64,000 nucleotides of DNA, from the NCBI RefSeq assembly GCF_008329985.2, contig NZ_CP038437.2, forward strand, positions 2,976,001 to 3,040,000. The letters run 5' to 3'. The position numbers and the translations under genes are program-made. Under the pieces are notes generated by a model that did not search any database, had not been told where the DNA came from, and saw nothing but the letters and a program-made list of their open reading frames with translations. Shown here piece after piece: positions 53,801 to 62,115 of the stretch. Positions within the stretch are counted from its first letter, which is position 1, and the number at the start of each line of letters is the position of its first letter. The stretch is from Halomonas binhaiensis. GTDB taxonomy: Bacteria; Pseudomonadota; Gammaproteobacteria; Pseudomonadales; Halomonadaceae.

Positions 53801-53840
53801 CTCTTTCGCTCAATTTCGCCTTGTCTCGCCTTCGTTCGCC
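53801..53840 (+). repeat. Four 10-bp phased TTCGCC-like units
   Basis: CTCTTTCGCT, CAATTTCGCC, TTGTCTCGCC and TTCGTTCGCC are consecutive 10-mers sharing YCGCY at the same position. The period is close to one helical turn. They sit between the palindrome and the lactonase start. Confidence 0.75.
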
Positions 53841-53871
53841 GGTTTTGTAAACACCCTCGGAGGACATCGTG

Positions 53872-54813
53872 ATGAGTGAACAAGCGCTGATCGATAGCCA
53901 CCATCACTTCTGGGCGCTGGATGGCAGTGTGCATTATCCGTGGCTGGAAGATGATGTGGATGGCCACTTCTTCCTCGGTGACTACAGCCGGATTCGCCAG
54001 CCGTTCCTGCCGACCGATCTGCGCAATCAGATTCCGGCCGGCTATCGTCTGGCAGGCACGGTGCACTGTGAAGCTGAATCGGCGCGCGGCGAACCGGACG
54101 TCGAGACCGAGTGGCTGACCCGGCTGGCGAAGGAGCAGGAGCTGCCCAGCGCATTGGTGGGCTGGGCGGCATTTGCTGATCCGGCCTGCGAGGCACAGCT
54201 TGAGTGTCAGATGCGCTCTGCGTTGTTTCGTGGTGTACGTGCCAAGCCGGTAACCGCGGCTCGCCCAGACCAGTACGAAGGTACGTTTGGGGCCAGCGGC
54301 TCGCTGCAGGATACGGGCTGGACTCGCGGTCTGCGCATGCTCGAGGAGCGCGATCTGAGCTGGGACCTGCGCGTACCCGCCTGGCACCTGGCGGATGCCG
54401 CCAGGCTACTGGAGGAGACACCGGCGTTGCGGGTGATCCTCAACCATACCGGTCTGCCCTGGGATCGCAGCGAGCCAGGTCTGGCCCGCTGGCGCGAGGG
54501 CATGCGCGCGCTGGCCGCTAACCCCAATGTCGCGGTCAAGCTTTCGGAGCTGGGCAGCCCCATGGCCGCCTGGCATGAGCAACGCAATATCGATGTGCTG
54601 GCCGAGGCTATCGATATCTTCGGTGCCGAGCGCTGCATCTTCGCCAGCAACTTCCCGGTGACTGGCCTCAATGTCAGTTACGCCACCTGGCTGGCAATGG
54701 TCGAGCAGGCCGTCGCCGATGCCGCAGCGGACGCGCGTCAGGCAATCCTGCATGACAACGCCGTGCGCATCTACCGGCTGACGGGAGCCGTTCCCGCCTC
54801 ACATATCCTGTGA
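53872..54813 (+). CDS. Amidohydrolase-2 family, probable sugar lactonase, copy 2
   Basis: The 313-residue protein is a second COG3618-type TIM barrel. The metal motif is IDSHHHFWALDG, with VILNHTGLPWD and FASNFPVTG later, so it shares the Asn variant with copy 1. The two differ enough to suggest different lactones. GGAGG lies 8 bp before the ATG; a GTG sits one codon upstream. It is followed 76 bp later by the aldehyde dehydrogenase and may form its own unit with it. Confidence 0.84.
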   Translation: MSEQALIDSHHHFWALDGSVHYPWLEDDVDGHFFLGDYSRIRQPFLPTDLRNQIPAGYRLAGTVHCEAESARGEPDVETEWLTRLAKEQELPSALVGWAAFADPACEAQLECQMRSALFRGVRAKPVTAARPDQYEGTFGASGSLQDTGWTRGLRMLEERDLSWDLRVPAWHLADAARLLEETPALRVILNHTGLPWDRSEPGLARWREGMRALAANPNVAVKLSELGSPMAAWHEQRNIDVLAEAIDIFGAERCIFASNFPVTGLNVSYATWLAMVEQAVADAAADARQAILHDNAVRIYRLTGAVPASHIL

Positions 54814-54822
54814 TGTCACGAT

Positions 54823-54872
54823 CATCGAATTCAGCAACAACTGAGTTCAACAACCATCGAATTCAACAACAG
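54823..54872. repeat. Three phased 16-bp repeats before the aldehyde dehydrogenase
   Basis: The cores GAATTCAGCAACAACT, GAGTTCAACAACCATC and GAATTCAACAACAGCC follow one another at 16-bp spacing. A 17-bp unit beginning CATCGAATTCA is repeated 32 bp apart. They end 18 bp before the start codon. Confidence 0.78.
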
Positions 54873-54889
54873 CCAAGCGGAGAAACAAC

Positions 54890-56470
54890 GTGCAACTTGA
54901 AGGCAAGCAACTGATTGGCGCCGACGCCGTACTGGCGTCCGGCCGCCCCATCCACGGCATCAACCCGGCCACCGGCGAGACGCTGGAGCCGGGCTATCCC
55001 GGTGGCAGTCAGGCCGAGGTCGAGCGCGCCTGTGAGTTGGCCTGGCAGGCATTCGATGCCTACCGCGAGACCGGCCTGGAGGAGCGCGCCACCTTCCTCG
55101 AAAGCGTGGCTGACGAGATTGAGGCTATCGGTGACGCGTTGATCGAACGTGCCATGGCGGAGTCCGGTCTGCCGCGTGCCCGCCTGGAAGGCGAGCGCGG
55201 CCGTACCTGCGGCCAGCTGCGTCTGTTTGCCCGCGTGGTACGCGATGGCGAGTGGCTCGATGTGCGTGTCGATCCGGCACTGCCCGAGCGTCAGCCGATG
55301 CCGCGGGTCGACCTGCGCCAGCGTCATATTGGCCTGGGGCCGGTGACGGTCTTCGGCGCCAGTAACTTCCCGCTGGCCTTTTCAGTGGCCGGGGGCGACA
55401 CCGCCTCGGCACTGGCCGCCGGTTGTCCGGTAGTGGTCAAGGCCCATTCTGCTCACCCCGGCACCTCCGAACTGGTCGGCCGTGCCGTGCAGCGTGCCGT
55501 GGCGAAGTGCGGACTGCCGGAAGGCGTGTTCTCGCTGCTGTTCGGTTCCGGCCGTGAAGTCGGCCAGGCGCTGGTCGCCGATCCCCGCATCAAGGCCGTC
55601 GGCTTCACAGGCTCGCGTAGTGGCGGCACCGCCCTGATGAAGACTGCCCAGAATCGTCCCGAGCCGATCCCGGTCTACGCCGAGATGAGCTCGATCAACC
55701 CGGTGTTCCTGCTGCCGGAAGCGCTCAAGGCACGTGGCGCGGAGCTCGGTGAAGCCTTCATTGGCTCGCTGACCATGGGGGCCGGCCAGTTCTGCACCAA
55801 TCCTGGTCTGGTGATTGCCATCGATAGCCCGGAACTCGACGCCTTTATTGCGGCGGCCGGTGAAGCCATCAAGGTAGCGGCGGCCCAGACCATGCTGACG
55901 CCGGGCATTTTCGAGGCCTATGAAAGTGGTGTCAGCGGCTTCAGTGCCAGCGACAAGGCGCAGGAAGTGGCGCGTGGCCAACGTGGCGAAGGCCCCAACC
56001 AGTGTCAGGCGGGCCTGTTCACCGCCACAGCCGCAGACTTCCTCGCCGAGGAGGCGTTGCAGGCCGAAGTCTTCGGCTCGACGTCGCTGGTGGTGAAGTG
56101 CGCCGACCTCAATGAGGTCAAGCGCGTCGCCGAGCACCTCGAAGGTCAGCTGACCGCCACGCTGCAGATGGACGATGGCGATGTTGATGTTGCCCATCAA
56201 CTGCTGCCGATCCTCGAGCGTCGGGCCGGACGAGTGATGGCCAACGGTTGGCCCACCGGCGTGGAAGTCTGCGACGCCATGGTCCACGGCGGCCCGTACC
56301 CGGCGACCTCGGATTCCCGCACCACCTCGGTGGGCACGGCCGCGATCCATCGCTTCCTGCGCCCGGTGTGCTACCAGAATTTGCCCCAGGCACTGCTTCC
56401 TGAGGCTCTGCGTGATGGTAACCCTGCCAATATTCGCCGCCTGATCGATGGCAAGAGAGAAGTCAGCTAA
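54890..56470 (+). CDS. 2-ketoglutarate semialdehyde dehydrogenase-like aldehyde dehydrogenase, GTG start
   Basis: The 526-residue enzyme is an aldehyde dehydrogenase of the KGSADH group. Catalytic residues are Asn159 ([10 protein letters not shown]), Lys184 ([10 protein letters not shown]), Glu265 ([10 protein letters not shown]) and Cys302 ([10 protein letters not shown]). The paired SSINP and QFCTNPG segments are typical of 2-ketoglutarate semialdehyde dehydrogenases. It would complete an oxidative pentose or sugar-acid route by making 2-ketoglutarate. The start is GTG with GGAG 8 bp upstream. It is the last gene of the island. Confidence 0.93.
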   Translation: MQLEGKQLIGADAVLASGRPIHGINPATGETLEPGYPGGSQAEVERACELAWQAFDAYRETGLEERATFLESVADEIEAIGDALIERAMAESGLPRARLEGERGRTCGQLRLFARVVRDGEWLDVRVDPALPERQPMPRVDLRQRHIGLGPVTVFGASNFPLAFSVAGGDTASALAAGCPVVVKAHSAHPGTSELVGRAVQRAVAKCGLPEGVFSLLFGSGREVGQALVADPRIKAVGFTGSRSGGTALMKTAQNRPEPIPVYAEMSSINPVFLLPEALKARGAELGEAFIGSLTMGAGQFCTNPGLVIAIDSPELDAFIAAAGEAIKVAAAQTMLTPGIFEAYESGVSGFSASDKAQEVARGQRGEGPNQCQAGLFTATAADFLAEEALQAEVFGSTSLVVKCADLNEVKRVAEHLEGQLTATLQMDDGDVDVAHQLLPILERRAGRVMANGWPTGVEVCDAMVHGGPYPATSDSRTTSVGTAAIHRFLRPVCYQNLPQALLPEALRDGNPANIRRLIDGKREVS

Positions 56471-56530
56471 TCTGGTAAGGGATACACCACATATTGACCA
56501 TGCATGGATGCACTGACAGCAAGGATGCTC

Positions 56531-56863
56531 ATGAAAACATTGCCCGTGAAAACACTGTTCCGGGTCGTCTCTTCGGCAAGCTGGAAACAGGCTCAGGGTA
56601 TTGTGCCGCGCTGCGGTAACGACCACCATGCCGATGGCGTTCACCTGTGCCTGCCCAAAGCCATCGCCTACACCACCAACACCTACTTCACTGCCGATGA
56701 GCATCCAATACTGCTCGAGGTGGATATTGCGCCTTTTGCCGAGCAGATCGAGTGGCGCGAACCCACCGATAGCGAGCCTTGGCAACGACCACTGGCACGT
56801 ATTCCGGGCATTCCCGTCGACAGCATCATCTCCATCACGCCGCTGGAGATCGACAACGCCTAG
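56531..56863 (+). CDS. DUF952 domain-containing protein
   Basis: The protein of about 110 residues matches DUF952: LFRVVSSASWKQAQ at the start, DGVHLCLPKAIAYTTNTYF, LLEVDIAPFAEQIEWREP, then IPGIPVDSIISITPLE. The family resembles ADP-ribosyltransferase-like folds, but no activity is established here. Usual members have FIHCS where this one has VHLCL. AAGGA precedes the chosen ATG; two earlier ATGs are in frame. Its 3' end overlaps dusA by 4 bp. Confidence 0.75.
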   Translation: MKTLPVKTLFRVVSSASWKQAQGIVPRCGNDHHADGVHLCLPKAIAYTTNTYFTADEHPILLEVDIAPFAEQIEWREPTDSEPWQRPLARIPGIPVDSIISITPLEIDNA

Positions 56864-57888
56864 CCCAGGGTTTCTGGCTCCACTTCCGGCACCATGCCCA
56901 AGGCATCGTCATACACGGCCAGGCCGGCCCCGTCTTTATACGCATTTTCCGATAAATGACGGCGGAAGCGACGACCTCCAGGACAGCCCTGGAACAACCC
57001 CAGCATATGACGAGTGATGTGGTTGAGCTTCACCCCCTCTTCCAGGCGCCGGGCGATATAAGGACGCATGGCCTGCGCCGCAGCGTGACGTGTCGCTGCG
57101 GGTCCCGGTTCGCCATAGAGCTCCTGGTCCACGCTGGCCAGCATCCAGGGGTTCTGGTATGCCTCGCGCCCAACCATGACACTATCCACATGATCCAGCT
57201 GTGAACGGCACTCTGCCAACGTCTTGATGCCGCCATTGATACCAATATGCAGCTCCGGACGGCTGGCCTTGAGACGATGGACGCGTGCATAGTTCAGCGG
57301 AGGTACATCGCGGTTTTCCTTGGGCGACAGTCCTTGCAGCCAGGCCTTTCGGGCATGGACGATGAACACCTCACAGCCTGCATCCGCCACCAGATGGATG
57401 AAGTTCTCCAGATCCGCGTCTTCATCCTGATCATCAATTCCAATACGGCATTTCACTGTGACGGGAATCGACACCGCATCGCGCATCGCCCGCACAGCCG
57501 CAGCCACCTTTTGTGGATGGCCCATCAGGCACGCACCGATCAAGTTGTTCTGAACCCGGTCACTGGGGCAACCGACATTGAGGTTGATCTCGTCGTAGCC
57601 CCACTCCTCGGCAATGGCAGCACATTCCGCCAGCTCACCGGCATCGCTGCCACCCAGCTGCAGCGCGATGGGGTGTTCCAGTGCATCGAAGCCCAGAAAC
57701 CGCTCCCGCGGCCGTCCATGCAGAATTGCGCCGGTCGTCACCATTTCCGTATACAGCAAAGCATGCCGGCTCAGGGTACGTGCAAAGACACGGTAGTCTC
57801 GGGTCGTCCAATCCATCATGGGGGCTATGGAGAACGTTCTGTCTAGTACAGAACGAGCGGTATCAGTCTTCATGAGGCTTTCTGCCAT
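56860..57888 (-). CDS. dusA: tRNA-dihydrouridine synthase A
   Basis: The enzyme of about 342 residues reduces uridines at positions 20/20a of tRNA with NADPH and FMN. The N-terminal SIAPMMDWTTRDYRVFAR, the catalytic cysteine in INLNVGCPSDRVQ, HARKAWLQGLSPKENR and INGGIKTL are all DusA hallmarks; the first and third are specific to DusA. The start is uncertain: ATGs also lie 19 codons upstream and 5 downstream. It is convergent with the DUF952 gene and overlaps its stop. Confidence 0.94.
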   Translation of the reverse strand: MAESLMKTDTARSVLDRTFSIAPMMDWTTRDYRVFARTLSRHALLYTEMVTTGAILHGRPRERFLGFDALEHPIALQLGGSDAGELAECAAIAEEWGYDEINLNVGCPSDRVQNNLIGACLMGHPQKVAAAVRAMRDAVSIPVTVKCRIGIDDQDEDADLENFIHLVADAGCEVFIVHARKAWLQGLSPKENRDVPPLNYARVHRLKASRPELHIGINGGIKTLAECRSQLDHVDSVMVGREAYQNPWMLASVDQELYGEPGPAATRHAAAQAMRPYIARRLEEGVKLNHITRHMLGLFQGCPGGRRFRRHLSENAYKDGAGLAVYDDALGMVPEVEPETLG

Positions 57889-58157
57889 GGGGCTGTCTTT
57901 CACACCAGGATGATAGTTTCGTATGTTGGCAGGGATCTGTGCCACTCATTGCTGCACGCAATAAACGATGATGGTGGCGCAACAGTCAATCGGCGCAGAG
58001 AAAGGGCGAAAGTGTCGCATATACCGCCCTTGGATGCAGTAGCTGGTAACGGCATGGTCCTGAACTCCTTTGCCAGCAGGTGATCGTCCAGGTTTTCCTT
58101 GCCCTCATGACCAGCGTAGAATCGTGCGCCGCAAAAGATAACGACAGAGGCCATGCA

Positions 58158-58697
58158 ATGAAGATCAATGTGGTGGGTACCAGTGGGTCAGGTAAAACGA
58201 CACTGGCCCGTCGACTGGCCCAAGCGCTGTCCCTGCCACATATCGAGATGGATGTCCTGCATTGGCTGCCGGATTGGCAGGAGAAGCCTGACGAACAGTT
58301 CTTTGCCGAGCTTGCCAGCATGCTCGAAGCATCGCCCGGCTGGGTGCTGGACGGCAACTATGATCGATCGCGCCCCATTAAATGGCGGGAGATCGATCTG
58401 GTGGTATGGGTCGACTATGGCTTCTGGCAAACGCTATTCCAGGTCGTGTCCCGAGCGATCAAACGCGCCTGGAGCAAGCAGGAACTGTGGCCCGGCACGG
58501 GTAATCGTGAGAGCTTCCGCCAGTCCTTTTTCAGTCGCGACTCGATCATTCTCTGGTCCATCAAGACATGGCGCAGCAATCGAGCACGCTATCTCAGCGC
58601 CATGCACGATGAACAGTACCGGCATATCCGCTTCGTTCAACTGCGCAGTCATTCCGAAGCCGAGGCATTCATCCGCTCAATGGCAGGCAACGCCTGA
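58158..58697 (+). CDS. P-loop nucleotide kinase-like protein (adenylate kinase/FlaR-like)
   Basis: The 179-residue protein starts with VVGTSGSGKTTLARRLA, a Walker A motif. HIEMDVLHWLPDW and VLDGNYDRSRPIKW are typical of the small FlaR/topology-modulation-like kinases. These proteins have a nucleoside-monophosphate-kinase fold but unknown substrates. GAGG precedes the chosen ATG; a longer frame of 26 extra codons is open upstream without similarity. It stands alone. Confidence 0.8.
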   Translation: MKINVVGTSGSGKTTLARRLAQALSLPHIEMDVLHWLPDWQEKPDEQFFAELASMLEASPGWVLDGNYDRSRPIKWREIDLVVWVDYGFWQTLFQVVSRAIKRAWSKQELWPGTGNRESFRQSFFSRDSIILWSIKTWRSNRARYLSAMHDEQYRHIRFVQLRSHSEAEAFIRSMAGNA

Positions 58698-58756
58698 CTG
58701 AGCGAAGCAATATGAGTATCAGCTTTATTCAGAGACAACTGGTGGTCATGTTTCAC

Positions 58757-59404
58757 TCATGCATCCAAGTAAGCAAGAAAGCTCGCTGCTGGCTCATGTA
58801 TCAATGATGAGGCACTCTCATCAGCATGATCTTCCAGATACCGGCCAACCAAGGCATAGCCGAGACTATAGCCTGCCCAGCGGGGAAGGTCCCCCTGACC
58901 AAAAAACCATGCGCCATGGTGATAGTGAGGGTCATTCCACCTCAACTTTGCCTTTTCAGCACATGTGACAAGCCTCTTTCCGCATATCTCCACCTCCCAA
59001 GGTTCTGGGGCCGAACCATAGAGCTGACGACTGAAATGTTCTGCCAATCCTTCAGATACCAGAGCATCGCCCAGCGTAGTCCCATACCCTGGACCTCGCC
59101 AGCGCATCACGTGGTGAAGCTCATGAGCTATCATTCGTTCAAGCGGTTCCCCTATATTTCGGGACAGGTTTTCGTTATCTGGATCGAAGGTTAACTGCAT
59201 CATGGTGCCAGTAGGCGCGTAACCAACGAACCCTATTTCCTTGACAACGCACCCTGGCCAGACTTGAACCACCACATCCAGGTCGATGGCAGGCAAGACT
59301 TGTTCTGCTCGATAACGCGCTTCTGCTATGCCTTCTCCTATGCGTTCGATCCAACCATCCAACTGGCCGCATGCATTAGCGTAATGCACGATCCACTGGG
59401 GCAT
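58757..59404 (-). CDS. DUF2268-type putative zinc protease
   Basis: The 215-residue protein carries an HExxH motif as IAHELHHVMRW (residues about 92-102), followed by SEGLAEHFSRQLYG, which supplies a likely third ligand (Glu118 or Glu122), and GYSLGYALVGRYL. This is the DUF2268 predicted Zn-dependent protease layout. There is no signal peptide, so it is probably cytoplasmic. Substrate unknown. It is transcribed away from the broken GNAT gene. Confidence 0.8.
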   Translation of the reverse strand: MPQWIVHYANACGQLDGWIERIGEGIAEARYRAEQVLPAIDLDVVVQVWPGCVVKEIGFVGYAPTGTMMQLTFDPDNENLSRNIGEPLERMIAHELHHVMRWRGPGYGTTLGDALVSEGLAEHFSRQLYGSAPEPWEVEICGKRLVTCAEKAKLRWNDPHYHHGAWFFGQGDLPRWAGYSLGYALVGRYLEDHADESASSLIHEPAASFLAYLDA

Positions 59405-59461
59405 CCTATCCTCCTTGGTGCTTGGCCATGTAAAGCAATTTTTATCGAGATAGTCTATGTA

Positions 59462-59483
59462 TATAGCACTGGAGAGTGCTATA
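59462..59483. promoter_or_regulatory. Perfect dyad in the protease/GNAT divergent spacer
   Basis: TATAGCACT and AGTGCTATA are perfect 9-bp arms around GGAG. The dyad lies between divergent genes, about 75 bp before the GNAT start. It could be an operator or a transcript hairpin; no T-run follows. Confidence 0.5.
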
Positions 59484-59557
59484 GGGTGTAAAAGTATTCA
59501 CTCTTCTATTATCAAAAATTAAAAACGAAAGGATTAAACCATTTCAAAGAGAAAAAT

Positions 59558-60013
59558 ATGAAAATACGGGAACCATATAAAAGCGAGACAAATCAAATCA
59601 AGAAACTGATAAAGGAACTTGGTTACGAAATCGGTGATTCAAGTCTATCCTCTCAGATTGATTTATACCTAGAGTCTAAAGTGTCCTTACTTTTGGTCGC
59701 TGAAACTGCTCCCGGAAATCTTTCGGGAATGATTTCAGGTCATTTGATACCTCTTATTCACCAGCATGGAAATACAGGACGGGTCACCGCTCTTTCAATC
59801 CACCCCTGCGCGCGCAGTTCAGGTGTTGGGACATGTTTACTAGAGTCGATGGAATCATAGTTTGAAGACAATAACTGCTTACGGTGTGAAGTCACCAGTG
59901 GAGCCCAGCGATCCCAAGCCCATGCATTCTATAAAGCAAAAGGATACATCTCAGATGGACATCGCTTCCTGAAGCACGTAAATGGCAGGTCACAACAAAC
60001 TCATCCCGACTGA
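59558..60013 (+). pseudogene. GNAT acetyltransferase interrupted by an in-frame TAG
   Basis: The first 100 codons read as a GNAT N-terminus and acetyl-CoA-binding region (VTALSIHPCARSSGVGTCLL matches the V-x-P-x-x-R-x-x-G-x-G motif). A TAG at 59858-59860 ends translation. In the same frame the next 50 codons continue with a proper GNAT C-terminus (CEVTSGAQRSQAHAFYKAKGY) and stop at 60013. A single nonsense change therefore separates two halves of one domain. The gene is more AT-rich than its neighbours, which suggests recent acquisition. Confidence 0.82.
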
Positions 60014-60071
60014 CACGCAGAACGTTCTCCCAAGCTATCTTTTTACCAGAGCTTACCCGGGAGGTTGCATC

Positions 60072-60461
60072 ATGCTCGATCATCTATGCATCAATGTCTC
60101 GAATCTTCCCTTCAGCCAGCGTTTCTACGCGGCGGCGCTTGCACCCTTGGGCTACCAGATGACCAAAGGCGACAGCGAAGCGGTGGGGTTCGGGATATTG
60201 GCAGGCAGACGCAGATCGCTGGACCCGGATGGTGACTTCTGGATCGCACAAGGTAGTATGGCACCGCCTCTCCCCCACCTGGCCTTCAGCGCTGCCAACA
60301 GAGAGGAAGTGGACGCTTTCTTCAAGGCGGCGATTCAGGCAGGCGGCACAGATAATGGCCCCCCTGGGCTACGCCCTCGATACCACCCGTATTACTATGC
60401 TTGCTTCATCATCGATCCTGATGGCTACAACATCGAAGCGGTCTGTCACCTGGCGATCTGA
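60072..60461 (+). CDS. VOC-superfamily protein (glyoxalase/dioxygenase fold)
   Basis: The 129-residue protein fits the VOC group with N-terminal MLDHLCINVSNLPFSQRFY, FWIAQGSM, HLAFSAANREEVDAFF and the C-terminal DPDGYNIEAVCH. Likely metal positions are His4, His in PHLAFSA and Glu in NIEAVC. GGAGG lies 7 bp before the ATG; an upstream frame of 30 codons overlaps the GNAT remnant. The reaction is not predictable. Confidence 0.85.
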   Translation: MLDHLCINVSNLPFSQRFYAAALAPLGYQMTKGDSEAVGFGILAGRRRSLDPDGDFWIAQGSMAPPLPHLAFSAANREEVDAFFKAAIQAGGTDNGPPGLRPRYHPYYYACFIIDPDGYNIEAVCHLAI

Positions 60462-60473
60462 TATGAAACCGGT

Positions 60474-61013
60474 TCAGCCAAGGATATGCTTGCGCACAAA
60501 GGCGGCCCGTTCCTCGATACTGGCCAAAGGCAGTTGGATCAGCTCATAGCCCAGTTCGGCATAAGTCCTGGCCATGACTTGATAGGTGGCTTCTGCCTCT
60601 GCCCTATCCTGCTTGCGTTCGGCATCCTGGCCGAAAATCTCTGCCCAATAGGGTGCAATGAATACCTGCTGATTATAGCGGTACTGATCCGCCGCTCTCT
60701 TTACGTGGTCGGGTATTGGCAGGTTGCACAGCGTCAAGTAGCCCAGAACATCAACGACACCACGGTCCATCAGTATTGGCTCTGCCATATCACGCGCCTC
60801 GCGATACGATCTCAGCTCCCAATTCAGCATCAGTTCAGCAAAGAGTGACCGATCGGCCCACGGAAGTGCGCTTCCCTTGATGACCACCTGGTCCTGGATG
60901 ATCGCCCGCCCGGCTTCTGGCATGTAACGAATGCCCTGTTTGGCCAACGCTTCCAGCAGACTGCTTTTACCGGACCCCGGCGCTCCCGTGATCACGAACA
61001 TATGCTGGCACAT
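60474..61013 (-). CDS. AAA_28-type P-loop ATPase
   Basis: The 179-residue protein has a Walker A motif, FVITGAPGSGKSSLLEALA, and a later LMDRGVVDVLGYL segment (Walker B-like DRG). It resembles the small AAA_28 NTPases with YMPEAGRAIIQDQ. The function is unknown; related proteins are annotated as putative kinases. Its start may be the first or the fifth codon. It converges on the VOC gene with 12 bp between stops. Confidence 0.8.
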   Translation of the reverse strand: MCQHMFVITGAPGSGKSSLLEALAKQGIRYMPEAGRAIIQDQVVIKGSALPWADRSLFAELMLNWELRSYREARDMAEPILMDRGVVDVLGYLTLCNLPIPDHVKRAADQYRYNQQVFIAPYWAEIFGQDAERKQDRAEAEATYQVMARTYAELGYELIQLPLASIEERAAFVRKHILG

Positions 61014-61061
61014 GGACGTCTTCTGTCTTGTTGTCGAAGCAAGGCATGCCCGTCGGGAAAC

Positions 61062-61958
61062 CTAGCTGCGTAGATCATTGAAAGCTTCCACCACTCGTTC
61101 TGCCAGGACTTCCCCTGCACTACCCAGGCCATCCCGACGCACCAGAGCAACCTGATAGTCGCCCAGGGGCGGCAGGCTGCCCTGCTCGAGACGCCGCAAT
61201 GGAGAACGGATCAGCGCCAGAGGAAAGGGGGCCACGGCCAGGTCGGAAAGCATGGCTGCTTCCTGCCCTGCGCAATGCTCGCAGGTATATGCGACACGAT
61301 AGTCCACGCCAGCATGGTCCAGGACATCCAGCGCAATCTTGCGCCAAGGGCAGCCATGATTGGCCAAGGCAACAGGCAAGGGCGTGCGCCGGGCGGCCAC
61401 CCCGCCTTCGCGTCCGACCCATACCAGAGGCTCACTATGCACAACCTCACCGATTGTCGTCTGGCCATTCATTCCAGCGGTGACCAATGCCAGATCCAGT
61501 TCTCCACTATCCAGCCGTTTCAACATCTCCACACTGCTGCCGACCACGACATCGACCTGCACCGCAGGATGTGAACGAGCAAACTGAGACAAGACGCCAG
61601 GCAAAATGCGAGTACCGACATCATCGGTGGTCCCCAGGCCCACCCTTCCTTCCAGGGAAGGGGCCAGGAACTGGGTCACGGCTTCCTCGTTGAGCTTGAG
61701 CAAGCGTCGCCCGTAACCCAACAGCATTTCGCCTTCCGCAGTCAGGCGAACCTGGCGCGCCTCACGCACGAACAGTGTCTGGCCCAGCATCTCTTCCAGA
61801 CGCTTGATCTGCATGCTCAACGCTGAAGGCGTGCGGAATACCAATCTCGCAGCACGCGTGAAACTGCCACTCTCGGCAATGGCAACGAAAGTACGCAGTA
61901 CTTCTGTGTCCAGCAGTGGCAGTGCGGCACGCCCGGGAACAGCGGATATCTGATTCAT
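61062..61958 (-). CDS. LysR-family regulator (LrhA/HexA-like)
   Basis: The 298-residue regulator has an HTH with ESGSFTRAARLVFRTPSALS followed by MQIKRLEEMLGQTLF. The sequence TPSALSMQIKRLEE is typical of the LrhA/HexA/PecT group. The effector domain follows. It diverges from a DUF1127 gene, a frequent neighbour and target of this LysR group. AAGG with a G-rich run precedes the ATG. Confidence 0.88.
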   Translation of the reverse strand: MNQISAVPGRAALPLLDTEVLRTFVAIAESGSFTRAARLVFRTPSALSMQIKRLEEMLGQTLFVREARQVRLTAEGEMLLGYGRRLLKLNEEAVTQFLAPSLEGRVGLGTTDDVGTRILPGVLSQFARSHPAVQVDVVVGSSVEMLKRLDSGELDLALVTAGMNGQTTIGEVVHSEPLVWVGREGGVAARRTPLPVALANHGCPWRKIALDVLDHAGVDYRVAYTCEHCAGQEAAMLSDLAVAPFPLALIRSPLRRLEQGSLPPLGDYQVALVRRDGLGSAGEVLAERVVEAFNDLRS

Positions 61959-62115
61959 GGCCCCACCTTTCAATTTTTCTTAAAGATGAATGTAGAGCTT
62001 TTCGTTGGATTGATCAAAGATTCAGATCCATGCTGTCACCCAGAGGTCGCGACCCTCCCCCTTCAACCCGATTCGCACCGGCCGCATGCAGCGGTTGTGT
62101 GCAGGGAGGTATCAG

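Noticed and set aside
55382..56785. 467-codon minus-strand frame opposite the aldehyde dehydrogenase
   Set aside because: Shadow of a gene with complete catalytic residues on the plus strand.
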